NCBI RefSeq assembly: GCF_000147815.2
Contig: NC_015957.1
Span: 1,488,001-1,552,000 of the forward strand
DNA: 64,000 nt
Direction: 5' to 3'
From: Streptomyces violaceusniger Tu 4113
GTDB lineage: Bacteria; Actinomycetota; Actinomycetes; Streptomycetales; Streptomycetaceae
How positions within the stretch are numbered: position 1 is the stretch's first letter; every line of letters begins with the position of its first letter. Below, one piece after another: positions 28,867 through 37,417 of the stretch. The position numbers were made by a program, and so were the translations under genes. Under the pieces are notes generated by a model. It worked only from the letters and a program-made list of their open reading frames with translations, was not told the DNA's origin and searched no databases.

Positions 28867-29340
28867 ATGCATCTTTTCGCCCCTTCTCGCCGCACCTATC
28901 TCCGCCTCGTCCGCGCGAGTGCTTGGTACGACCTCGTGGTCACAGCGGGATTTGCCACACCGTGGACCTACGCGCTGCTGCACACCGCACTGTCGTCGCT
29001 GGGCGACACACTCGGGCTGGGCGTTCTGCCCGCCCGTGACCCGATGCAGACCTTGTATGCGAATCTGATGGGTTCGGTGGTGGTCGTCTGGGCAGTCCTG
29101 CGGATCGTCAAGCCGCTGCCGTTGCACGGACTCCTCGATGGTGTCGCGCGCACGCTGTTCGCCGCGTGGCTGGCGTATGCGATGGCCCACGGTGCCCCGC
29201 GGCTGCTGTGGCTCTTTCTCGTTGTCGAGGTGGCGTTCGACGTCGTCCAGCTAATGCCGTGGTGGCGGGCCCGCACCAACCTCATGGACGGCCCCGCCGG
29301 TCCGGCCGCCGAACACCCGCTCAGCGCCGAGGCTCGGTGA
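28867..29340 (+). CDS. small membrane protein under MerR control
   Basis: 157 residues with about four hydrophobic helices (WYDLVVTAGFATPWTYALLHTAL, LMGSVVVVWAVLRIV, TLFAAWLAYAMAH, LLWLFLVVEVAFDVVQL) and a hydrophilic tail. No recognised family. The divergent MerR gene and the special promoter in between suggest it is inducible, perhaps for resistance to the MerR effector. Confidence 0.75.
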   Translation: MHLFAPSRRTYLRLVRASAWYDLVVTAGFATPWTYALLHTALSSLGDTLGLGVLPARDPMQTLYANLMGSVVVVWAVLRIVKPLPLHGLLDGVARTLFAAWLAYAMAHGAPRLLWLFLVVEVAFDVVQLMPWWRARTNLMDGPAGPAAEHPLSAEAR

Positions 29341-29851
29341 TGTCCGGGTCGGATCAGAAGCGGCACGCGGGACGGACGGCGCCGATCGAGAGGTCAGGCC
29401 ACCTGGTCACTTTGCTGGATCAACACAGTGAAACCACACCACAGTGGAAGCACGATTACCACTGTGGTGGCCTGCACGATGCCGCTTCCGGCCGCCGGCG
29501 AATGAGTTCGATCTCGATGGCCAAAGCGCCAGGGGCTTCCTTCTCGGGCGGGCGAATGGCGCGAATGCCGACGAGTTGCTGGGCGCGGGTGTCGGTTGGG
29601 CCGGGCTGATCCGGAGAGCGAGCCGGAGGCGTTCTGGCTGAGGCCCGCTGCGGGGTGGTTGCCTGGCTGCTCGCGAGCGTAACCGGGGCCGGGCCGAGGG
29701 GTGTGCCGAGGCTCGCTGCGTGCTTCCGGAAGGACGCGGATTCAGAGGAAGCTGAGAACTTTCTGTGCCAGGCTGACGCGCCCTACCGGCCGGCACGGGG
29801 AGACCGTGCGTGTGTCGATTCCGCACGGTTGCTTTCTGGAGGAAACACCCG
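29341..29851. other. gap before the DUF2231 gene, with one inverted repeat
   Basis: 511 bases without a supported gene. The only notable element is ACCACAGTG ... CACTGTGGT at 29438-29468 (perfect 9-base arms, 13-base loop), preceded by another CACAGTG at 29424. The rest looks like decayed or regulatory DNA. Confidence 0.55.
29438..29468. repeat. 9-base inverted repeat
   Basis: ACCACAGTG and CACTGTGGT, 13 bases apart, in a locally A/T-richer patch; it could be a hairpin or a protein-binding site. Confidence 0.7.
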
Positions 29852-30388
29852 ATGAGCCTCACCGTTGTCAACGGTCTGCCCGCACACGTCCTGATCGTGC
29901 ACTTCGTCGTCGTGCTCGTTCCCCTGAGCGCACTGGCGGTCGTGGTCGGCGCCATATGGCCGAGTGCCGCCCGGCGCATGGGCGTTGCACTGCCACTCCT
30001 GGCATTGGTGACCCTGGCGTGTGTGCCGCTGGCCACGGGGGCCGGCGAGTGGCTGGAAAAGCACGTGGACAGCGACGCCCTGGTGCGCAGGCACGCCGAA
30101 CTCGGCGACGGGTTGCTCCCCTGGGCTGTGGCCTTGTTGGTCCTCGCGGCGGTGATCTGGTGGACGGCCCGCAGGTCGGCCGCGGCGGAGGCCGCCTCCG
30201 GAGAGCGGACCCAGGCCGTCGCGTCGCGGTATGCGCTGCTAGTCCGTGTCGCGGTGGCGGTGCTGTGTGTCGGGGTGGCCGCGGGCGCAGTCGTGGACGT
30301 GCACCGGATCGGGGACTCCGGGGCGAAGGCCGCCTGGCACGACGGCTTCTCCAAGACCGCCCACGGCGACCGGGATCACAACGGCTGA
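29852..30388 (+). CDS. DUF2231 membrane protein
   Basis: 178 residues with four membrane helices: VNGLPAHVLIVHFVVVLVPLSALAVVVGAIW, VALPLLALVTLACVPLATGAGEWL, LLPWAVALLVLAAVIWW and LLVRVAVAVLCVGVAAGAVV. The LPAHVLIVHF (PxHP-like) opening and HxE-type residues place it in DUF2231, a predicted haem- or redox-linked membrane family. ATG at 29852 follows GGAGG. Its last codons overlap the IS fragment that follows. Confidence 0.88.
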   Translation: MSLTVVNGLPAHVLIVHFVVVLVPLSALAVVVGAIWPSAARRMGVALPLLALVTLACVPLATGAGEWLEKHVDSDALVRRHAELGDGLLPWAVALLVLAAVIWWTARRSAAAEAASGERTQAVASRYALLVRVAVAVLCVGVAAGAVVDVHRIGDSGAKAAWHDGFSKTAHGDRDHNG

Positions 30389-30517
30389 CGGCATTGGCTC
30401 AGTTGCCGGTGGGTCATGAGGCAGCAGGCCAGTTTCAGGAGCGCTTCGTGGATGTCGGCTCGCTGTTCCCAGCGGACGCGAAGGCGCCGGAAGCCGTGCA
30501 GCCGCCCAAGCCTCCGC
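30377..30517 (-). mobile_element. IS5-family transposase 3' fragment
   Basis: On the minus strand the sequence reads RLGRLHGFRRLRVRWEQRADIHEALLKLACCLMTHRQL and stops at 30377-30379. This is the usual C-terminal end of Streptomyces IS5-type (DDE) transposases, including the ER-x-DIHEA-x-L-x-LACCL block. The rest of the element is missing and no terminal repeats are seen, so it is dead. It abuts a truncated antitoxin gene at about 30518. Confidence 0.75.
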
Positions 30518-30519
30518 GG

Positions 30520-30664
30520 GCTTGTTGAGGTTGCCGCGCTCGATCTGGCGGGCCACGGCCGCGGCGGCGTAGGCGGACAGGCCGGACGGCCGGCTGCGAG
30601 CGCGAGCGGCTTCGGCGATGTCCCGAGGCATCGTGATCGAGTACTTCTGGGTGGGCTCGGAGAT
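30520..30664 (-). pseudogene. truncated copy of the antitoxin gene at 49211
   Basis: The minus strand reads ISEPTQKYSITMPRDIAEA followed by ARARSRPSGLSAYAAAAVARQIERGNLN, nearly identical to the first 47 residues of the intact antitoxin at 49211-49474. The start codon is ATC where the intact gene has ATG, and the coding sequence ends at the transposase fragment. DNA upstream of the start is also related. It is a dead relative of the intact locus, directly after the Wadjet-type jetD stop. Confidence 0.85.
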
Positions 30665-30706
30665 GCCCCTTATGCTACCGCGCATCCTCCAGGCGGCCGT
30701 GAGTTG

Positions 30707-31954
30707 TCAGGGTGCGAGGTCGGTCAGGAGATCGTCGAGGACGGTTTCCTCCTCGATGCGTACGCCGAGTTCGCTGAGGGCGGCCCGCAGGTTCGGGTCC
30801 CAGGGAGCGGTGGCAGGTGTGCCCGTCAGGGATGGTGCCATGGGGCTTCTGCTGGCGGCGGCGCGGTAGTCGACGGTGGTGTAGCGCCAGGGGCGCCAGG
30901 GCACGCGCTGCAGCAAGGCGGCGGCGATGCGTATGCCGCCCCAGTCGAAGTCGCCGTGGTAGAGCAGCCTTGCCCGGTGGGAGTGCAGGTGGCGCAGGAG
31001 GGTGAGGGCGGCGGCCGAGGGCTGGCCCTGGAGACAGATCAGGGGTGGGCAGGCAGGGCCGTAGGTGTCGGCCGCGGTGGCGAGCACGGTCGGGTTCTCG
31101 CAGATGTGCACCACCGGGGGCGTTGTGCGGGGAGGGGTGCGGGTGAGCTGGCGCAGGGTGAGCACGGCGGGTTCCCCGGTGCCGGTGGCCCAGTCGAGCG
31201 CGGGTGTGCCGCGTAGGCCCAGGGTCAGGACGGTGGAGGACAGGGCGTCCTTGAGGAGGCCCGCGGAGGCCCATGCTTCGCGGCGCCACTCGGCTCCGGT
31301 GCCGTCGGGGAAGCCGGTCAGGGCGCGGATGCCGGAGTGGACGAGGGTGGCGAGCGGGGTGCCGTCATCGAGGGCGTGGGCATCGCCGAGGGTGCGGGCG
31401 GCGAAGGCCGGGAGGGAGACGGCCGGATCCGTGGGCAGGCTCCGCAGCGCCGTCGCGGTGGAAGTGAGCAGGGCCCGGGCGGTCTCCGGGCCGCGTGCGA
31501 GGCGGCGGACGAGGCCGCTCACGCGTATGTGCTCGCCCCAGTCGGTCAATTCGGGCCGCTCGGAGCACAAACCGGTGAGCGGGGTGTACGCGTCGTGCCA
31601 GGCGTCCGCCTCCCGCCGGCGTGCGTCGCTGCGGAGGGTGACGGGTCCGGTGAGGGCGATGACGGCGGTGGCGAGGCCATCGGGGCTGATGCCGGAGCGG
31701 CGCAGGATGGTGTCGACGGCGTCGAGCCGGATGCTCAGCGAGCGCCCGCCGCCGGGGGCTCGGCCCAGCAGGCGCTCGACGGCGGCCCGCTCGCCGTCGG
31801 TGGGCGCGGCCAGGATGACCGAGCCGGTGAGTGGCTCGGCGCGTTCCATGCGGCGGCGTATCCGGTCCAGCAGCCAGGCACAGCCCGGATCGCCGAGGAG
31901 ACGGGTGAGGCGCTCGTGGTCGACGTGCCCGGCGGGGGCGTCGGGTGCGCTCAT
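30707..31954 (-). CDS. jetD: Wadjet-type JetD nuclease (TIGR02679, DUF3323/DUF2399, Toprim)
   Basis: 415 residues. An N-terminal DUF3323-like half is followed by a C-terminal Toprim half (DUF2399): the Glu is in VVHICENPTVLATAAD (about 283) and the Asp-x-Asp in LLYHGDFDWGGIRIAA (about 334), as in topoisomerase VI/Spo11-type nucleases. In characterised Wadjet systems JetD cuts plasmid DNA looped by the SMC complex. It is last in the four-gene run, 46 bases after the SMC gene. ATG or GTG near 31954 is the start. Confidence 0.9.
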   Translation of the reverse strand: MSAPDAPAGHVDHERLTRLLGDPGCAWLLDRIRRRMERAEPLTGSVILAAPTDGERAAVERLLGRAPGGGRSLSIRLDAVDTILRRSGISPDGLATAVIALTGPVTLRSDARRREADAWHDAYTPLTGLCSERPELTDWGEHIRVSGLVRRLARGPETARALLTSTATALRSLPTDPAVSLPAFAARTLGDAHALDDGTPLATLVHSGIRALTGFPDGTGAEWRREAWASAGLLKDALSSTVLTLGLRGTPALDWATGTGEPAVLTLRQLTRTPPRTTPPVVHICENPTVLATAADTYGPACPPLICLQGQPSAAALTLLRHLHSHRARLLYHGDFDWGGIRIAAALLQRVPWRPWRYTTVDYRAAASRSPMAPSLTGTPATAPWDPNLRAALSELGVRIEEETVLDDLLTDLAP

Positions 31955-32000
31955 GTGAGGGTCTTCCCTTTCCTCTCCACGGGCGGTCCTGCGTCACGTC

Positions 32001-35000
32001 TCAGGCCCACAGGGCGTCCTGGCCGGGTGCGGGGTTCTCGGTGGGGGTGGGCTCGGGCTCTCCGGGGGAGTGTGCCGGTGCGAGGACCGTCGCCAGGCGG
32101 CGGTCGGGTTCGGGGGCCCGTGCCCGCTCGGCGCCGTCCCACTGCCAGCGGGTCACCAGGACCGCGGCGATGTCGTCGACGCGGGAGAGCTGCGCGATGG
32201 CGATGCCGGGCACTTGCGGGTAGCAGGCCCATTCACGCTCGCTGGTCATCACCACGTCCAGGTCGAAGGCGTGGAGCAGGCCCAGGCACTTGGCGCGGGA
32301 GTCGTCGTCGACGCCGGCGAAGGCTTCGTCCAGGGTGACCAGGCGCGGGGCGTGTGGAGCGGCGGTGGCGTAGTGAGCGGAGGCGGCGGCGAACAGGGGT
32401 ACGGAGACGGCCAGGACGCGTTCGCCGCCGGAGGCGGGCCCGGTGGCGGGCACCCATGTGCCGTGCTGGTGGCGTTCGATGCCGAATTCGTGCCAGGCGC
32501 GGTAGTCGAGCGCGGTGGTGAGCACTTCCAGCCAGCTGCCTGTGGCGTTTTCGGCCTGCGCGCGGGCAATCTGGACTTGCAGAAACTCGCCGACCGCCGC
32601 CCGGTCCTCGGCCGCCCAGGCGTCGGCGGACTGGCGCAGCCGTGCCCGCGCCTGTGCCAGTCCGGCCGGTGCCTTGCGGGAGGGCCGCCAGATCAGGCGC
32701 AGCTTCATGCCGGTGGAGGTGGGCCGCTGCTCAAGTTCGGTGTTCATGGCGTGTACCTGGCGCTCGGCAGTGTCGATCAGCTCCTGCAGGGTGCCGGCGA
32801 CCTCGGTCAGCAGGTGGGTTTCCAGGATTTCGCGTTCGTGCGCCGACAGTATGCGGGTCAGCTCCTGGACCTCGGTGGCCAGGGCCCCGGCCAGTTCGGG
32901 CACGGCCCGCCCGTGGCCCTGGTAGACGAGGTCGACGATCATCCCGTCCTCGGTCATGCGCGCCGTGGCGCTGTGGCCGCCCCGGGAGAGGACGTCCTGG
33001 AGCTTCTTGTACTCCTCGCTGAGCCGCTTCTGCACGCGTTCCCAGGCGCCCTCGGAGTCGTCCGTACCCGACAGTGCCGCCTCGATCGCCCGGGCGAGCC
33101 CGATCGCCGGGGTGGCGGCCCAGGATCCGCCGTCCAGCGGCGGTACGGGAGCCTCGGGCAGAGCGACGGTCAGCAGGCCGGTGGCCGCGAACCGCTGGAG
33201 CGCGGCGATGGCCTCGGCGCGCGTGGCCGCCGCTTCATGGACGTCCTTGTCCAGCTGCTCGATACGGCCCTCGGCGCGGCCGGCGCGGCGATCCGCGGCG
33301 GAGTACTCGTGACGGGCCTGCTTCTGGTCCCGCTCGCATGTGGCGAGGGCACCCGCGGTTTCGGCCAGACGGCGCTCCAGCTCGGCGACAGCCGCGCCGA
33401 CGGTCGAGCGGAGAGTGGTGTGGTGTTCGTCCGCGGCGGCGGCGAGCCGGGCCGCCTCGGCCATACGCTGGTCCAGTTCGGCCACCCGTTCCCCGGTCCG
33501 GCCGGCTTCCGCCTGCTCGTCGGCGACAGCGCGTCGCGCCTCGGCCCGGTCGCGCAGGGCCGGCCACAGGGCGGCGAGGGCGGCCGTGTGGTCGGCCAGG
33601 GCCTGGCGGACGGCCGTGAGGGCCGGTCGGTCGGCGGGCAGGTTCACGGCGTCGGCCGTCTCGGTGAGTGCGGTGGCCGCTTCGGCCTCGCGGCGGGCCG
33701 CCTCGGTGAGTTCGGCCGCGCGTTCCTCCTGGCGGGTGCGGGCCCGGTGGGCGGCGTCCGCCGCTGCGGCGGCCACCGCGTGGGCGTGGCGCAGGGGGGC
33801 GTCGTCGGGGACGGCGGCCAGTTCGGCGTCCAGGGTGCGCCGGCGCGCGGCCACCGTGGCGCGTTCGGCTTCACGGCGTGCCGTGCTGGCGGCCAGGGCG
33901 TCCAGTTCGCCGCGCAGGGTGCCGATCCGGGCGCGGCGTGCTTCCTCGCGGGCGCCTTCACCCACGTACACGGCCGCCTCCTTCGACCAGCTGCCGGTCA
34001 GCGCGCCGATGCGGAAGTGACCGTCCGCCGCCACCCACGTGCCGGGTGCACCGGTATCCCCGAGACCGACGGCCGCCAGGAGAGCGGACACGGCCGGTTC
34101 ACCGACCTGCGTGGCCCGGGGATCGCCGTGGTCGACGGCGGGCCGCAGCGCGTCGGCGAGCACGGAGCCGGCCGGCGACGCATGCGAAGGCAGCGGGGAC
34201 AGCAGCACGTCGTGCCCGCTCGCCTCCAGCATGGTGCCGTCCGGGCACACCCACGCGTCCAGGAGCCCGGACGCCTCCAACGCGGCCTCCAGCCCCGCCC
34301 GTTCGTCCGGAGTGACGTGGTCGTGGAAGTCGATCAGCTTCCACAGAGGCGCTCCGGGAGTCCGGTCGCGCAGGCCCGGGGTGCGGGTGCGGGGTGCCTC
34401 CGGCCCGTGCTGGCCACCGGCCTCCAGCTCCGCCAGCTCCCTTTCGGCCGCGGTGCACCGCTCGGCCAGTTCGGCCAGCCGGTGGCCGAGTGCGGCGGCC
34501 TGGTCGGCCAGGTCCGCGGCCTGCCCGCGGTGGGCTGCCGCGGGCTGCTCCCGGGCGGGGCTGGGGCCGTGCAGATGCGTGCCCCAGTCGTGCAGAGCGT
34601 CCAGGAGCCCCGTCGGGTCGGGAAGGTCCAGTTCCGTGCACCGGTCGAGGTGTTCGCGTACGGCACCCACCAGGTCTTGGCCCGCCTGTGTGGCGGACGC
34701 CTCCGCCTGGGCCTGGCGTTCGGCGGTGTGGGCGGCCTCGGTCTGGGCCTCGTCCAGGCGGCGGGCGGCGGCCCGCCGTTCGCGGGCGGCCTGTTCGGCC
34801 CCCGCGGCCAGCTCCTCCACGTGGTCGAGGGTCCGCCTCCGGCGTGCCACCGACTCCTCGGCCGCGTGGCGCAGTTCCGCCTCCGGGACCGCGTCGTGGG
34901 GCCCCAGCACGTCGTCGAGCCGGGCCGCCCGGGCCGTCTCCCCTGCCTGGCGCAGCGTGTTCCCGACCTGCTGCTCGGCCGCTGCCAGCCGCCCTTCGGC

Positions 35001-36146
35001 GCCCGTCAGGCGGCCGAGGGCGCGGGAGTTCGCCTGGGCGGCCTGGTCCCGGTCCGTCTCCGCTCGGGCCCGCTCGCCGGCGGTGCGCCGCGCATCGGCC
35101 GCCGCCTGCTCCAGCTTCCGGGCGCTGCGCATCTCCGGACCCGCGCGCAGCGCGGCGTCCTGGGCCGTCAGCCGCACGGACGTCTCCTCCAGCTGGGCGA
35201 TCCGCTCCGCGGCCTCCGCCCGTTGCCGCTCGGCCTCCTCCCGATCGGTCCGCGCCTGGGACAGGTCACGGTGCAGCTGTTCGTAGCGGGCGTGTTCGCT
35301 GCGCGGCAGCCGGGCCCGCCGACGGGTGGCCACGCGGGCGTAGCGGCGGTAGTGGTCGAGGAAGGCGGAAGCGGCCCGTTCGGCCTCACCGGCCGCTCGC
35401 AGTTCCTCCTTCTCCTCGTCCAGGGAGCGGAACGCCTCGGCCACATCGGCGATCACCGCCTGGTCCATGGGCGGCAGCGCCTCGGTCAGCGCGCGGGACA
35501 GCGCCGTCTCATTGGGGCGCTTGGACAGCTGGGGCTGGCGCAGCTGGATGAGCAGGTCGACCAGGGCGGCGTAGCGCCGCTCGCCGAGCCCGAACAGCGC
35601 CTCGTCGACCGCCCGGCGGTACGCCTTCGCCTGGTCGTAGACCATGCCGCGTGCGGCGACGGCCTCGGCCAGGCGATCCCGCGACAGCGCGGTGCCGGTG
35701 GCGTCGAGCAAGGTCAGCTCCTCACCGACGCGCTGGTCGGTGACCGCGTACCAGTGGCGGGCGATGCCGCGGCCCGCTACCGCTTTCAGCCCGCACAGCA
35801 GCGTGCGGAAGTGCGCCTGGCCCGAGTCCTGGTCGCGGCGGCCGAATTCGATCCAGGTGTAGCCGAGCCGCTCCGGGTGCGGGTGCCGGCCGCCGAGCAG
35901 CAGGTTCCACTCCATGCGCTTGCCCGGGTCGGCGTCGGGTTCCACCCGGCGGGCGGACAGGTCGCCGTCCAGGAGGAAAGGCAGGGTCAGGGCGAGCACC
36001 TTGGACTTGCCGGTGCCGTTGTTGCCGCGCAGCAGCAGGCGGCCGTCACGGAACCAGAACTCCTCCGTGTCGTAATGGAAGAGGTCGACCAGGCCGATGC
36101 GCAGCGGCTGCCACCGGCCGGGTGTCGGGTCGGGCAGGGCGGTCAC
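32001..36146 (-). CDS. jetC: Wadjet-type JetC SMC-like ATPase (TIGR02680)
   Basis: 1381 residues. P-loop GNNGTGKSK at 41-49, long Glu/Ala/Arg coiled coils in the middle, ABC signature SGGERVL (about 1239) and Walker B RLVTLDEAF (about 1268) with a terminal TSEREW. This is the head-coil-hinge-coil-head plan of condensin-like MukB/JetC proteins that extrude DNA loops. GTG at 36146 overlaps the previous stop by 4 bases. With jetA, jetB and jetD it completes the TIGR02677-02680 cassette. Confidence 0.93.
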   Translation of the reverse strand: MTALPDPTPGRWQPLRIGLVDLFHYDTEEFWFRDGRLLLRGNNGTGKSKVLALTLPFLLDGDLSARRVEPDADPGKRMEWNLLLGGRHPHPERLGYTWIEFGRRDQDSGQAHFRTLLCGLKAVAGRGIARHWYAVTDQRVGEELTLLDATGTALSRDRLAEAVAARGMVYDQAKAYRRAVDEALFGLGERRYAALVDLLIQLRQPQLSKRPNETALSRALTEALPPMDQAVIADVAEAFRSLDEEKEELRAAGEAERAASAFLDHYRRYARVATRRRARLPRSEHARYEQLHRDLSQARTDREEAERQRAEAAERIAQLEETSVRLTAQDAALRAGPEMRSARKLEQAAADARRTAGERARAETDRDQAAQANSRALGRLTGAEGRLAAAEQQVGNTLRQAGETARAARLDDVLGPHDAVPEAELRHAAEESVARRRRTLDHVEELAAGAEQAARERRAAARRLDEAQTEAAHTAERQAQAEASATQAGQDLVGAVREHLDRCTELDLPDPTGLLDALHDWGTHLHGPSPAREQPAAAHRGQAADLADQAAALGHRLAELAERCTAAERELAELEAGGQHGPEAPRTRTPGLRDRTPGAPLWKLIDFHDHVTPDERAGLEAALEASGLLDAWVCPDGTMLEASGHDVLLSPLPSHASPAGSVLADALRPAVDHGDPRATQVGEPAVSALLAAVGLGDTGAPGTWVAADGHFRIGALTGSWSKEAAVYVGEGAREEARRARIGTLRGELDALAASTARREAERATVAARRRTLDAELAAVPDDAPLRHAHAVAAAAADAAHRARTRQEERAAELTEAARREAEAATALTETADAVNLPADRPALTAVRQALADHTAALAALWPALRDRAEARRAVADEQAEAGRTGERVAELDQRMAEAARLAAAADEHHTTLRSTVGAAVAELERRLAETAGALATCERDQKQARHEYSAADRRAGRAEGRIEQLDKDVHEAAATRAEAIAALQRFAATGLLTVALPEAPVPPLDGGSWAATPAIGLARAIEAALSGTDDSEGAWERVQKRLSEEYKKLQDVLSRGGHSATARMTEDGMIVDLVYQGHGRAVPELAGALATEVQELTRILSAHEREILETHLLTEVAGTLQELIDTAERQVHAMNTELEQRPTSTGMKLRLIWRPSRKAPAGLAQARARLRQSADAWAAEDRAAVGEFLQVQIARAQAENATGSWLEVLTTALDYRAWHEFGIERHQHGTWVPATGPASGGERVLAVSVPLFAAASAHYATAAPHAPRLVTLDEAFAGVDDDSRAKCLGLLHAFDLDVVMTSEREWACYPQVPGIAIAQLSRVDDIAAVLVTRWQWDGAERARAPEPDRRLATVLAPAHSPGEPEPTPTENPAPGQDALWA

Positions 36147-37408
36147 GACTGCGGTGCCTTTCGCTTGAGTGTGTGGGGCGTGCGAGGAACACGGGGTGTG
36201 CGGGAGGAAGCCTGTCCCGGTTCCGTCACGACGGTCTCGCCGACCGCGTACCGCGCGAGCGCGGGCAGCGGGACGATGCCCTTCGGGGTGGCGGCGACCA
36301 GGCCGAGCGCGGTGAGCCTCTCCAGCGCCTGGCCGACCAGCTCCGCCTCCGCGCCGGGCTGTTTGGCGCTCTTCGACCAGAACGCACCGTGTTCGGCGGC
36401 CAGCTCCTGAACCTTGCGCTCGAGGTCGGCGCGGCTCACCCCGCCGTCCATGGCCGCCAGGTGTTCGGCGACCAGCAGGGTGACGTGCCCGTGCGTGCCC
36501 TGCTCCGGCATTCGTACGTCGGTCAGATCGTCGTGCGGATCGACCATGGCGACGCCCTCGGCCCGCACCTCGGGAACCAGGCCGGTCAGTTCCGTGATGC
36601 GGGCGGTGAGGAAGGCGCGTTGGCGGGTCAGGTAGACGAGTTCCTCGTCGGTCAGCTCCTCGTAGTACAGCACCGGGTCGTCCAGCAGCCTCCGGGTCAG
36701 CCGCTGGCGGATCGCGCGGAACCGGAGCTCGTCGCTGTCCAGCGCGCTCTCGGCGGTCAGCTCGGCCAGCCGGTCCTCGAAGTCCTCGGTGATGATCGTC
36801 GACGGACCCCGGCGGGCGGCCAGCAGCCCGGCCAGGACGCGCCGCTGCACGTCGTAGAGCACGTCGCCGCTACCGCTGACGTATGCCTCCTCCTCACCGG
36901 CCACCCGCCGCAACACTCCATAGCGCAGCAGCAGCCGCACCACCGCCGCCAGATCCAGGCGTTCGTCGCGGCGCTCCATGGTGAACTCCACCCCGGCGGC
37001 GGCCAGGTGGGGATCGGCGGCGTCCAGCACCACCTGCTCGGCCAGGCGGCCCAGGGCGATCTGCGCCTCACCCCGCTCCAGCGCGGCCAGCGCCAGACAC
37101 AGCAGCACATACCGGCGGCGCGTGAACGCGACGCGGCCACGGGACGCCTCGCGCGCCGGATGGGTGGGATCGGCCAAGGTGCCGGGCGTCCGGGCCAGCC
37201 GGGCGGCCTCCGCATCCACCCGCAGCGACCAGCCGGTGTTGCGGTCGAACCAGTCGCGCAGCTCCGAGGCGTGCTGCCGCACCAGCCGGAACTCGTCCGC
37301 GTGCGGGCCCCGCGCCAGCAACAGCGGCTCCTTCAACAGCGTCCGGGCCGCCTTGTGTACCTCGGCCGTTCGCCGGCCGTCCAGCACCTCGCCCAGGGGC
37401 GTGGTCAT
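36143..37408 (-). CDS. jetB: Wadjet-type JetB (TIGR02678, DUF2398)
   Basis: 421 residues matching the TIGR02678/DUF2398 plan: RRTAEVHKAARTLLKEPLLLARG near the start, FTRRRYVLLCLALAALERGEAQIALGRLAEQV, and LTDEELVYLTRQRAFLTARI. In Wadjet-like complexes this position is the KITE-type subunit that binds the kleisin-like JetA and the SMC protein. It starts about 10 bases after the jetA stop. Confidence 0.88.
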   Translation of the reverse strand: MTTPLGEVLDGRRTAEVHKAARTLLKEPLLLARGPHADEFRLVRQHASELRDWFDRNTGWSLRVDAEAARLARTPGTLADPTHPAREASRGRVAFTRRRYVLLCLALAALERGEAQIALGRLAEQVVLDAADPHLAAAGVEFTMERRDERLDLAAVVRLLLRYGVLRRVAGEEEAYVSGSGDVLYDVQRRVLAGLLAARRGPSTIITEDFEDRLAELTAESALDSDELRFRAIRQRLTRRLLDDPVLYYEELTDEELVYLTRQRAFLTARITELTGLVPEVRAEGVAMVDPHDDLTDVRMPEQGTHGHVTLLVAEHLAAMDGGVSRADLERKVQELAAEHGAFWSKSAKQPGAEAELVGQALERLTALGLVAATPKGIVPLPALARYAVGETVVTEPGQASSRTPRVPRTPHTLKRKAPQS

Positions 37409-37417
37409 GGCTCCCCC

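Noticed and set aside
29407..30354. 315-codon minus-strand frame across 29407-30354
   Set aside because: It overlaps the DUF2231 gene antisense and is a low-complexity Arg/Ser/Pro product.
30239..30685. 148-codon frame taken as one gene
   Set aside because: Only its first part is a truncated antitoxin; the remainder is out-of-frame transposase remnant and shadow.
32070..36410. 1446-codon open frame opposite the SMC-like gene
   Set aside because: It is a shadow of jetC: the product is Gly/Arg/Gln-rich low complexity, while the minus strand has P-loop, signature and Walker B.
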